Positions 5,857 to 12,000 of a stretch of 12,000 nt of DNA are shown one piece after another. Location: positions 1 through 12,000 of the forward strand of contig DATJNS010000028.1 of NCBI GenBank assembly GCA_035507915.1, in the 5' to 3' direction. This DNA is from JACQAI01 sp035507915. Its GTDB lineage: Bacteria; Pseudomonadota; Alphaproteobacteria; Elsterales; Elsteraceae. The number at the start of each line of letters is the position of its first letter. Position 1 is the first letter of the stretch. Both the position numbers and the translations under genes were made by a program. The notes under the pieces were generated by a model. That model was not told the origin of the DNA, made no database searches, and saw nothing but the letters and a program-made list of their open reading frames with translations.

Positions 5857-7341
5857 TCATCCGCGCCGCGCGATCGCGAGCAGGCGGTCGAGGTCGAGCG
5901 CCGCGCCGACGTGATCGGCCAGCGCGTCGAGCGTCGCTTCCAGGCGGGCGTCGTAGGCGGCGCTCGCGCCGCGACCCGTACGCAGGCCGTCGAGGAACCA
6001 GGCGCGGAAGGCGTCGCTCGCGAACAGGCCGTGCAGATAGCAGCCGGCGACCAGGCCGTCGGGCGAGCGCGCGCCATCGGGTCGCGTGCCGCTGTCATCG
6101 TCGAGCTCGAGCAGCGGGCGCGCGAGGTCGGGCCCGTCGGTGCGGCCGACATGCATCTCGTAGCCGTGCACGGCGGCGCCGCCGGTCGCCTCGTGGCCCG
6201 CGGCGGCGCGCAGGGTCTTGTCGGCCGACAGCTCGGTCGTCAGCGCGAGCAAGCCCAAGCCGGCGCTGTCGCCCGGCGCGCCCTCGATGCCGAGCGGATC
6301 GGCGATGCGCTCGCCCAGCATCTGCAGGCCGCCGCAGACGCCGAACACGGGGCGTCCGCGGCGCAGGTGCGCGCGCAGGTCGATATCCCAGCCCTCGGCG
6401 ATCAGCGCCGCGAGGTCGGCGCGCGTCGCCTTCGATCCGGGCAACAGGATCAGGTCGGCGTCCGCCGGCAGCGGCCGCCCGGGCTCGACGAGATCGAGCG
6501 CGACGTCGGGCTCGCCGGCGAGCGGGTCGAGATCGTCGAAGTTGGCGATACGCGGCAGGCGCGGCACCGCGATCTTGATGGCACCGGCGCGCGCGGCGGT
6601 TCCCGGCAGGCGCTCGAGCGCCATCGAATCCTCGGCCGGCAGGCGGCCGGCGGCGGCGAACCACGGCACGATCCCCAGGCAGGCGAGCCCGGTGTGCGCC
6701 GCGATGGTCGCGAGCGCCGGCTCGAACAGGGTCGGATCGCCGCGGAACTTGTTGATCACGTAGCCGGCGAGGCGCGCGCGCTCGGGCGCCGGCAAGAGGC
6801 GGTGCGTGCCGACCAGGCTCGCGATCACGCCGCCGCGGTCGATGTCGGCGACCAGCACGACCGGCAGATCGGCCGCCTCGGCGAAGCCCATGTTGGCGAT
6901 GTCGCCGGCGCGCAGGTTGGTCTCGGCGGCGCTTCCGGCGCCCTCGACCAGCACGAGGTCGGCACCCGCCGCGACGGCGGCGAAGCTCTCGAGCACGCGC
7001 GGCAGCAGGCTCGGCTTGAGCGCGCCATAGTCGCGCGCGCCGACCGTGCCGAGCATCTTGCCCTGCACGATCACCTGCGCGCCCGCCTCCGATTGCGGCT
7101 TGAGGAGCACCGGGTTCATGTGCACCGACGCGGCGACGCGGCAGGCGCGCGCCTGCAGCGCCTGGGCGCGGCCGATCTCGCCGCCGTCGCCGGTGACGGC
7201 GGCGTTGTTCGACATGTTCTGCGGCTTGAACGGCCGCACCGCGAGCCCGCGCCGGCTGAAGGCGCGCCCCAGCCCGGCGACCAGCAACGACTTGCCGACG
7301 TCCGATCCGGTGCCCTGGACCATCAGCGCCGGCACGCGCAT
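5857..7341 (-). CDS. cobQ: Cobyric acid synthase CobQ (glutamine-hydrolysing)
   Basis: The 494-residue protein is a full-length CobQ/CbiP, which uses ATP and glutamine to amidate the b, d, e and g carboxylates of adenosylcobyrinic a,c-diamide, giving adenosylcobyric acid. The N-terminal dethiobiotin-synthetase-like domain has the P-loop GTGSDVGKS (10-18), RPFKPQNMSNNA (36-47), VEGAGSAAETNL (132-143) and ADIDRGG (165-171). The linker contains LPRIANFDDLDPL (262-274). The C-terminal class I glutamine amidotransferase domain has LLPGSKATRADL (299-310), the nucleophile Cys336 in FGVCGGLQMLG (333-343) and His437 in CYLHGLF (434-440). The ATG lies 5 bp after the stop of the SYLF gene and lacks an obvious Shine-Dalgarno, consistent with read-through translation in one operon. 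It is last in the right-hand minus-strand group and meets cobD tail to tail; no hairpin terminator fits in the 5 bp between them. Confidence 0.97.
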   Translation of the reverse strand: MRVPALMVQGTGSDVGKSLLVAGLGRAFSRRGLAVRPFKPQNMSNNAAVTGDGGEIGRAQALQARACRVAASVHMNPVLLKPQSEAGAQVIVQGKMLGTVGARDYGALKPSLLPRVLESFAAVAAGADLVLVEGAGSAAETNLRAGDIANMGFAEAADLPVVLVADIDRGGVIASLVGTHRLLPAPERARLAGYVINKFRGDPTLFEPALATIAAHTGLACLGIVPWFAAAGRLPAEDSMALERLPGTAARAGAIKIAVPRLPRIANFDDLDPLAGEPDVALDLVEPGRPLPADADLILLPGSKATRADLAALIAEGWDIDLRAHLRRGRPVFGVCGGLQMLGERIADPLGIEGAPGDSAGLGLLALTTELSADKTLRAAAGHEATGGAAVHGYEMHVGRTDGPDLARPLLELDDDSGTRPDGARSPDGLVAGCYLHGLFASDAFRAWFLDGLRTGRGASAAYDARLEATLDALADHVGAALDLDRLLAIARRG

Positions 7342-7346
7342 GGCGC

Positions 7347-8033
7347 TCAGGACTTCGGCGCGGGCGGCGGCGCCGCGAGGATCGCCTTGAGGTCGGCCGT
7401 GCCCGGATTGTCGAACTTCCGGTTGAAGACGATCTCGCGGCTGGTCGCGCCTTCACCGTAATAGGCGCGGTTCCATTCCTCGCGCGTCGCGATCAGGCCG
7501 CCTTCGAGATTGAGCCCGCCGTACAGGCCGATCCCGCCCGAGAAGGCGACCAGGTCGGCGCCGAGATTGGGTGTCGTGGCGCCGCCGAGTCCGGCCCCGA
7601 CCGGCCCCAGCGCGAAGGTCAGGTCGGCGCCGATCTTCACCTGGTTGTCCATCAGCTTGTCGAGACCGCCGTCGGTCAGCACGAACAGCAGCAGCTCCTG
7701 CATCTCGGCGCCGATCTGCAGACCGAACGAGCCGCCGCCGATGCCGTAGAACGCCGGCGCGCTCCAGCTGCCGTCGGGTCCCTTGGCGAGCAGCACGCCC
7801 GAGCCGCCCGAGCCGCCGATGAAGAACCCCGCGCGCCACAGGTTGGGCACGATCAGGATCGCCTTGGCGCGGCCGAGGAAGTCGGTGACCGACTTGCCCA
7901 TGTTGGCGTCGCGGCGCATGCGGTCGACCAGGACCTTGCTGCGGTCGACCAGCTCCTGCTGCTCGCTTGCGAACGCGGGTGCCGCGATCGAGAGCGTCAC
8001 CAGCGCAACGAGAAGGACGGCAATTCGGCGCAT
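7347..8033 (-). CDS. Secreted SYLF-domain (Ysc84/DUF500 type) lipid-binding-like protein
   Basis: The 228-residue protein starts with a clear Sec signal peptide: MRR, a hydrophobic core IAVLLVALVTLSIAA, and PAFA/SEQQ as probable cleavage after residue 22. No lipobox Cys is present, so it is probably periplasmic rather than lipidated. The mature part shows the SYLF pattern: AKAILIVPNLWRAGFFIGG (56-74), GGSGVLL (76-82), GSWSAPAFYGIGGGSFG (88-104), QIGAEMQELLLFVLTDGGLD (106-125), a middle block with IGADLTFALGPVG and a Gly-rich GGIGLYGGLNLEGG (166-179). SYLF proteins in eukaryotes bind phosphoinositides; the bacterial role is largely unknown. A strong ribosome binding site (GGAG, 7 bases before the ATG) lies in the 11 bp after cobO. 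It sits between cobO and cobQ, where no known B12 step needs an exported protein. The family call is firm; the function is not known to me. Confidence 0.92.
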   Translation of the reverse strand: MRRIAVLLVALVTLSIAAPAFASEQQELVDRSKVLVDRMRRDANMGKSVTDFLGRAKAILIVPNLWRAGFFIGGSGGSGVLLAKGPDGSWSAPAFYGIGGGSFGLQIGAEMQELLLFVLTDGGLDKLMDNQVKIGADLTFALGPVGAGLGGATTPNLGADLVAFSGGIGLYGGLNLEGGLIATREEWNRAYYGEGATSREIVFNRKFDNPGTADLKAILAAPPPAPKS

Positions 8034-8040
8034 CTCACCT

Positions 8041-8044
8041 CTCC
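8041..8044 (-). promoter_or_regulatory. Ribosome binding site of the SYLF gene
   Basis: GGAG on the minus strand, 7 bases before the ATG at 8033-8031, within the 11 bp between cobO and the SYLF gene. It supports this start, which also gives the complete signal peptide. Confidence 0.65.
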
Positions 8045-8701
8045 TCAGAATTCGATTCCCTTTTGGGCTTTGACGCCGGATCGGAACGGATGCTTGACCA
8101 GGGTCATGTCGGTCACCAGATCGGCCAGCTCGATCAGCTCCGGCTTGGCGTTGCGTCCCGTCACCACGACGTGCAGGTCGGAGCGTTTCGCCTTCAGGGT
8201 GTCGAGCACCTCGTCGAGCGGCAGGTAGTCGTAGCGCAGCACGATATTGAGCTCGTCGAGGATCACGAGATGATAGCGCGGGTCGGCGAGCATTGCCTTG
8301 CTGGTTTCCCATGCCTGGCGCGCCGCCTTGAGGTCGCGCTGGCGATCCTGCGTGTCCCAGGTGAAGCCCTCGCCCATCGCCTTGACGGTGACGAGATCGG
8401 GGAAGCGCTCGAGCACGGCGCGCTCGCCGCTCTGCCACGCGCCCTTGACGAACTGCACGATGCCGACCGGCAGGCCGTGGCCGAGCGTGCGCAGCGCAAG
8501 ACCGAACGCTGCAGTCGATTTGCCCTTACCGAGCCCGGTGTGGACGATCAGCAAGCCGCGCTCTTCGGTCTTGGTGGCGAGCATGCGGGCGCGCACCGCC
8601 TTGCGCTTGGCCATCTTCTCGGCGTGGCGCCGGTCAAGCTCTTGCTCGGCGCGTTGCGTCTCGGCGAGCGCCGCGTCGTCGCCGTCGTCATGCGCGCTCA
8701 T
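8045..8701 (-). CDS. cobO: Corrinoid (cob(I)yrinic acid a,c-diamide) adenosyltransferase CobO
   Basis: The 218-residue protein is a CobA/CobO/BtuR-type adenosyltransferase, which transfers the adenosyl group of ATP to the cobalt of reduced corrinoids. The Walker A loop is TGLGKGKST (55-63), preceded by ERGLLIVH. Further family blocks are GIVQFVKGAW (80-89), MGEGFTWDTQDR (109-120), the Walker B-like VILDELN (146-152), VVVTGRNAKPELIELADLVTDM (two blocks, 178-199) and the C-terminal HPFRSGVKAQKGIEF (204-218). The charged N-terminal stretch (about 15-45) is normal for CobO. The ATG (8701-8699) overlaps the cobN stop as ATGA, and a GGGGAGG lies 4 bases upstream inside cobN. Adenosylation follows cobalt insertion by CobN, so gene order follows pathway order here. 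Confidence 0.97.
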   Translation of the reverse strand: MSAHDDGDDAALAETQRAEQELDRRHAEKMAKRKAVRARMLATKTEERGLLIVHTGLGKGKSTAAFGLALRTLGHGLPVGIVQFVKGAWQSGERAVLERFPDLVTVKAMGEGFTWDTQDRQRDLKAARQAWETSKAMLADPRYHLVILDELNIVLRYDYLPLDEVLDTLKAKRSDLHVVVTGRNAKPELIELADLVTDMTLVKHPFRSGVKAQKGIEF

Positions 8702-11700
8702 GCCGCCTCCCCGCGCATCAGCACCGCCAGACGCTCGCCCGCCTGGTTCGAGCGCGGGCGCCACAGCCCGCGCCGGATCGTCTCGTCGAGCCGCGCCGCG
8801 ATCTCGCGGAGCGCCGCCGGATTGGCGTCGCCGACGAACCGTGCGACCGCCGGATCGGCGACATAAGCGTCGTAGATTGCGTCGAAATGATGGTCGCGCA
8901 CCGCCCCGGTGGTCGCGGCGAAGGCGAACAGATAGTCGACCGTCGCGGCGATCTCGGCGGCGCCCTTGTAGCCGTGGCGCATCACGCCGGCGAGCCACTT
9001 CGGGTTGACGGCGCGCGCCCGCACCACGCGCGCGATCTCCGCCTCGAGCCGCCGGATACGCGGATGGTCGGGCCGCGAATGGTCGTTGTGGTAGATCGCC
9101 GGCCGCGTGCCGGAAAGCCGCGTGACCGCCGCGGCGAGCCCGCCCTCGAACTGGTAGTAGTCGTCGCTGTCGAGCAGATCGTGCTCGCGGTTGTCCTGGT
9201 TGTGGATCACCGCCTCGACGCCGCCCAGCAGGCTCTCGAAGCGCGCGCGCGCCGCCAGCCCCTCGGCGCTGCCGCCGTCGCCGTCGCTGCCGTAGGCGTA
9301 GCAGCCCCAGACCAGATAGGCCTCGGCGAGCTCGGCCGGGTCCTGCCAGCCGCCTTCGTCGATCAGTGCCTGCAGGCCGGCGCCGTAGGCGCCCGGCTTC
9401 GAGCCGAACACGCGGAACGAGGCGAGCCGTTGCGCGCGCGCCGGCGTCAGGCCTTGCGCGGCCAGCGCGGCCGCCGCCGCCGTGACGCGCGCGGCCAGCG
9501 GGTTGACGTCGACCGGCTCGTCGAGCGCGGCGACCGCCCGGGTCGCGCGGTCGACCAGATCGATCAGGCCGGGAAAGGCGTCGCGGAAGAAACCCGAGAC
9601 CCGCAAGGTCACGTCGACGCGCGGCCGGTCGAGCAGGCTTGCCGGCAGGATCTCGAAGCCGGCGACGCGGTGCGAGGCGCCATCCCAGCTTGGCCGCACG
9701 CCCATCAGCGCCAGCGCCTGCGCGACGTCGTCGCCGCCGGTCCGCATGGTCGAGGTGCCCCAGGTCGACAGCGCCAGCTGGCGCGGCCAGCGGCCGTGCT
9801 CCTGGGCGAAGCGCTCGACCAGGAGCTGCGCCGAGCGGAAGCCGAGATGCCAGGCCGCCGGCGTCGGCAGCGCGCGCGTGTCGACGGAGTAGAAGTTGCG
9901 GCCAGTCGGCAGCACGTCGGGTCGGCCGCGCGTCGGCGCCCCCGACGGTCCGGGCGCGACGAAGCGGCCGTCGAGTCCGCTCAACAGGCCGGCGTGCTCG
10001 GCCGTGCCGCACGCCTCGACCGCGGGACGCAAGCGCGTCTCGATGGTCGTCAGCACCGCGCCAGTCGCCTGCCACGCCGGATCGGGCGCCGCCTCGCCGG
10101 CGACCAGGCGCGCCGCGAGCGCCTCCAGGCGCTCGACGGTGTCGCCCGTGCTGCGCCACGCCTCGTCGCCGACCAGGCAAGCGGGGCGCGGGCCGGCCCA
10201 CGGCGCCGCGAACTCGCAGGCCAGCGGGTCGACATCGAGCCCGAGGTCGCGCGCCAGCGCGCGCTGCAGCGACTCGTCGCCCGCGCCGGCACCGCGCGGC
10301 ACGCGCGCCAATGCGACCAAAAGATCGGTCAGCAGGCGGCCGGTCGGCGCGCTGCCGAACACGTGCAGCCCGTCGCGAATCTGCCGCTCCTTGAGGTCGC
10401 ACAGGAAGCCGTCGAGCTTGGTGAGCGCCGCCGGAACCGGGTCGTCGCGCGCGATGCCGCAATCCTCCGCCAGTCCGGCCGCCCTGGCTTGCTCGAGAAT
10501 GGCGCGCGCGAGATGGGCGAGGCGGCGCGGGTCGAGCGCCGCGGCGTCGTAATACTCGTCGACCAGGCGCTCGAGGTCGCGCAGCGGACCGTAGCTCTCG
10601 GCGCGCGTCAGCGGCGGTGTCAGGTGATCGACGATCACGCCGCTCGCGCGCCGCTTGGCCTGCGTGCCCTCGCCCGGATCGTTGACGATGAACGGGTAGA
10701 GATGCGGCAGCGCGCCCAGCGCGGCTTCGGGATAGCAGCTCTCGCTGAGCGCCAGCGCCTTGCCGGGCAGCCATTCCAGATTGCCATGCTTGCCGAGATG
10801 GACCGCCGCGTGCGCCGCGAAGCGCCGGCGCAGCCAGCCGTAGCACGCGAGATAGCCGTGCGGCGGCACCAGGTCGGGATCGTGATAGCTCGCCTGCGGG
10901 TCGATGTTGTAACCGCGTGCCGGCTGGATCAGCACCGCGACGTTGCCGACGACGAAACCCGGCAACACGAACGTGTCGCCGTCGACGAACGGGTCGTTCT
11001 CCGGCGCACCCCACCGCGCGGTGACGACCTGTTGCACAGTCGTGGGTAGGCTCGCGAAGAAGGCGTCGTAGTCAGCGATCGACCATGCGATGCCCCCCTT
11101 CCCCCCTTGAGGGGGAGGGTTGGGGTGGGGGGGCCGGTGCGCATTCGTGCGGCCGGCGAGCAGCCGCGCCATCAGGGCGGCGCCGTCGCGCGGCGCGCCG
11201 GCCACGTCGTAGCCGGCATCGGCGAGCGCGGTGAGCAGGCGCGCGGCCGACTCCGGCGTGTCGAGCCCGACGCCGTTGCCGATGCGGCCGTCGCGGTTGG
11301 GATAGTTGGCGAGGATCAGGGCGATGCGCCGTTGCGAGGCGGGCGTGCCGCGCAGGTCCGCCCAGGCGCGCGCCAGCTCGGCGACGAAGGCGACGCGCGA
11401 TGCCTCGGGCTCGTGGCGCGCGATGTCGGCCTCGGTCAGCGGATCGCGCTCGGCCTGCCGCTTGAAGGAGACGGCGCGCGCGAGGATGCGACCGTCGATC
11501 TCGGGCAACGCGACGTTCATCGCGATGTCGCGCGGCGTCAGGCCGCGCGTGCCGGCCAGCCAGGCGTCGCGATCTTGCCCGGCCAGCACGACCTGCAGCA
11601 CCGGACAATCGGCGCGGCTCAGCAGGTCGTCGCCGCCGGCGCCGAGCCGGCCGATCGCGAAGCCGGTGGTGTTGAGGATCACGGGTGGCGCACAGCGGGC

Positions 11701-12000
11701 GATCACCGCGCCGATCAGCTGCGCCGCCGCTGGCTCCCTGAGGCTCGCCACGAACAGGGGCAGGGGCGCCAGGCCGCGCGCGCGCAGCGCGTCGGCGAGC
11801 GCCTCGATCGGCGCCGTGTCGCCGGCCTGCAGCAGGGCGCGATAGAACAGGATCGGCACGCCGCCCGGCGTCTCGGCGGCGCCCCACAGCCCGGCGCGCG
11901 GCAGCGCCACCGGGGCGGCGCACGGCACAGGGTGGCCGATCAGGCCGGCGGCGCAGCGCAGCAGGTTCTCGGCATTGTCGATGCCGCCCTCGCTTGCGTA
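8698..12000 (-). CDS. cobN: Cobaltochelatase large subunit CobN (5' partial)
   Basis: The frame is open at base 12000; 1100 residues to the TGA are visible, beginning YASEGGIDNAENLLRC. Compared with about 1250-1275 residues for CobN, roughly 150-175 N-terminal residues lie outside the window. The GTG at 11928 is in frame but internal. CobN is the corrin-binding H-type subunit of the ATP-dependent CobNST complex that inserts cobalt into hydrogenobyrinic acid a,c-diamide. Family blocks (numbered from the first visible codon): WGAPENDPF, YNIDPQASYHDPDLVPPHGY, HLGKHGNLEW (401-410), PFIVNDPGEGTQAKRR, SGFFRDAFPGLIDLVD, HNQDNREHDLLDSDDYYQFE (933-952), YHNDHSRPDHPRI (970-982) and NPKWLAGVMRHGYKGA (999-1014). 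Residues about 288-303 derive from an inserted GC-run repeat. The partners CobS and CobT are not in the window. A ChlH/BchH magnesium chelatase is unlikely given the B12 neighbours. Confidence 0.97.
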   Translation of the reverse strand, partial: YASEGGIDNAENLLRCAAGLIGHPVPCAAPVALPRAGLWGAAETPGGVPILFYRALLQAGDTAPIEALADALRARGLAPLPLFVASLREPAAAQLIGAVIARCAPPVILNTTGFAIGRLGAGGDDLLSRADCPVLQVVLAGQDRDAWLAGTRGLTPRDIAMNVALPEIDGRILARAVSFKRQAERDPLTEADIARHEPEASRVAFVAELARAWADLRGTPASQRRIALILANYPNRDGRIGNGVGLDTPESAARLLTALADAGYDVAGAPRDGAALMARLLAGRTNAHRPPHPNPPPQGGKGGIAWSIADYDAFFASLPTTVQQVVTARWGAPENDPFVDGDTFVLPGFVVGNVAVLIQPARGYNIDPQASYHDPDLVPPHGYLACYGWLRRRFAAHAAVHLGKHGNLEWLPGKALALSESCYPEAALGALPHLYPFIVNDPGEGTQAKRRASGVIVDHLTPPLTRAESYGPLRDLERLVDEYYDAAALDPRRLAHLARAILEQARAAGLAEDCGIARDDPVPAALTKLDGFLCDLKERQIRDGLHVFGSAPTGRLLTDLLVALARVPRGAGAGDESLQRALARDLGLDVDPLACEFAAPWAGPRPACLVGDEAWRSTGDTVERLEALAARLVAGEAAPDPAWQATGAVLTTIETRLRPAVEACGTAEHAGLLSGLDGRFVAPGPSGAPTRGRPDVLPTGRNFYSVDTRALPTPAAWHLGFRSAQLLVERFAQEHGRWPRQLALSTWGTSTMRTGGDDVAQALALMGVRPSWDGASHRVAGFEILPASLLDRPRVDVTLRVSGFFRDAFPGLIDLVDRATRAVAALDEPVDVNPLAARVTAAAAALAAQGLTPARAQRLASFRVFGSKPGAYGAGLQALIDEGGWQDPAELAEAYLVWGCYAYGSDGDGGSAEGLAARARFESLLGGVEAVIHNQDNREHDLLDSDDYYQFEGGLAAAVTRLSGTRPAIYHNDHSRPDHPRIRRLEAEIARVVRARAVNPKWLAGVMRHGYKGAAEIAATVDYLFAFAATTGAVRDHHFDAIYDAYVADPAVARFVGDANPAALREIAARLDETIRRGLWRPRSNQAGERLAVLMRGEAA
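11093..11133. repeat. Short G/C-run palindromic repeat inside cobN, translated as a Pro/Gly linker
   Basis: The plus strand runs through C-tracts (CCCCCCTTCCCCCC), a TTGA centre and then G-tracts (GGGGGAGGG, TTGGGG, TGGGGGGG), forming an imperfect inverted repeat. On the cobN strand it encodes PPHPNPPPQGGKGG (about residues 290-303 of the visible protein). The same peptide pattern, PHPNPPPQGG, is familiar to me from dispersed palindromic elements in alphaproteobacterial and other high-GC genomes. It lies between RLLAGRTNAH and IAWSIADYDAFFASL, a loop of variable length in CobN, and keeps the reading frame. Only one copy is seen in this window, so its dispersed nature is from memory and not shown here. 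Confidence 0.75.

Noticed and set aside
5602..7461. Plus-strand open frame of 619 codons opposite cobQ and the SYLF gene
   Set aside because: It overlaps cobQ and the end of cobD, is low in complexity and has no recognisable domain, while cobQ on the other strand is complete with all catalytic residues.
8045..11014. Minus-strand open frame of 989 codons running through cobN into cobO
   Set aside because: Its end is the genuine CobO frame; the long upstream part is the wrong frame of cobN. It is not a fusion gene.
8887..11049. Long plus-strand open frame (720 codons) opposite cobN
   Set aside because: It lies antisense to well-conserved CobN sequence, is Arg/Ala/Gly-rich with no family motif, and is a normal by-product of about 70% GC coding DNA.
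11093..11133. Rho-independent terminator hairpin
   Set aside because: The palindrome lies inside the intact cobN frame, has no following T-run on the coding strand, and is better explained as an inserted repeat.
1..12000. tRNA, rRNA, insertion sequence, phage or defence genes
   Set aside because: Every stretch is accounted for by the listed genes with gaps of at most about 86 bp, and none of the products shows transposase, integrase or defence motifs.

Overview
The window is an interior piece of a large cobalamin (vitamin B12) biosynthesis locus from a high-GC (about 70% by eye) proteobacterium. The gene set (cobN, cobO, cobQ, cobD, cbiX, cobH, cobL, cobI) and the protein sequences fit an alphaproteobacterium, plausibly Rhodospirillales-like; that placement is an inference, since the window holds no rRNA or other phylogenetic marker. 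Coding density is almost complete. The longest non-coding gap is the roughly 86 bp (or less, depending on the cobD start) between the divergent cbiX and cobD, so there is no gene-free stretch above 300 bases.

Right half (minus strand, read from 12000 down): the cobaltochelatase large subunit cobN (5' end outside the window), cobO (corrinoid adenosyltransferase), a secreted SYLF/Ysc84-type protein with no obvious B12 role, and cobQ (cobyric acid synthase). Gaps are between -4 and 11 bp, which suggests one transcript. cobN carries a short G/C-run palindromic repeat that is translated in frame as a Pro/Gly-rich linker.

Middle: cobD (cbiB-type adenosylcobinamide-phosphate synthase) is the only plus-strand gene. 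It converges on cobQ with a 5 bp gap and diverges from cbiX.

Left half (minus strand, 4769 down to 1): cbiX (sirohydrochlorin cobaltochelatase type, with an MxCxxC motif and a very His-rich tail), an uncharacterised protein with DUF429/RNase H-like signatures, cobH (precorrin-8X methylmutase), cobL (CbiE-CbiT fusion), cobI (C20 methyltransferase), and the first 100 residues of a CbiG-domain protein, probably a CbiG-CobJ fusion. From the DUF429-like gene onward every junction is a 3-4 base start/stop overlap (ATGA or GTGA), so translation is probably coupled.

Together these genes cover C20 methylation (CobI), the CbiG/C17 region, C5/C15 methylation and decarboxylation (CobL), methyl migration (CobH), cobalt insertion (CobN, and possibly CbiX), adenosylation (CobO), amidation (CobQ) and aminopropanol attachment (CobD). 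Late aerobic-pathway cobalt insertion (CobN) sits beside CbiX and a CbiG domain, both associated with the cobalt-early pathway. I see no wholly new system. The best leads are the RNase H-like gene and the SYLF gene inside the operon, the mixed cobalt-insertion gene set, and the translated repeat in cobN.
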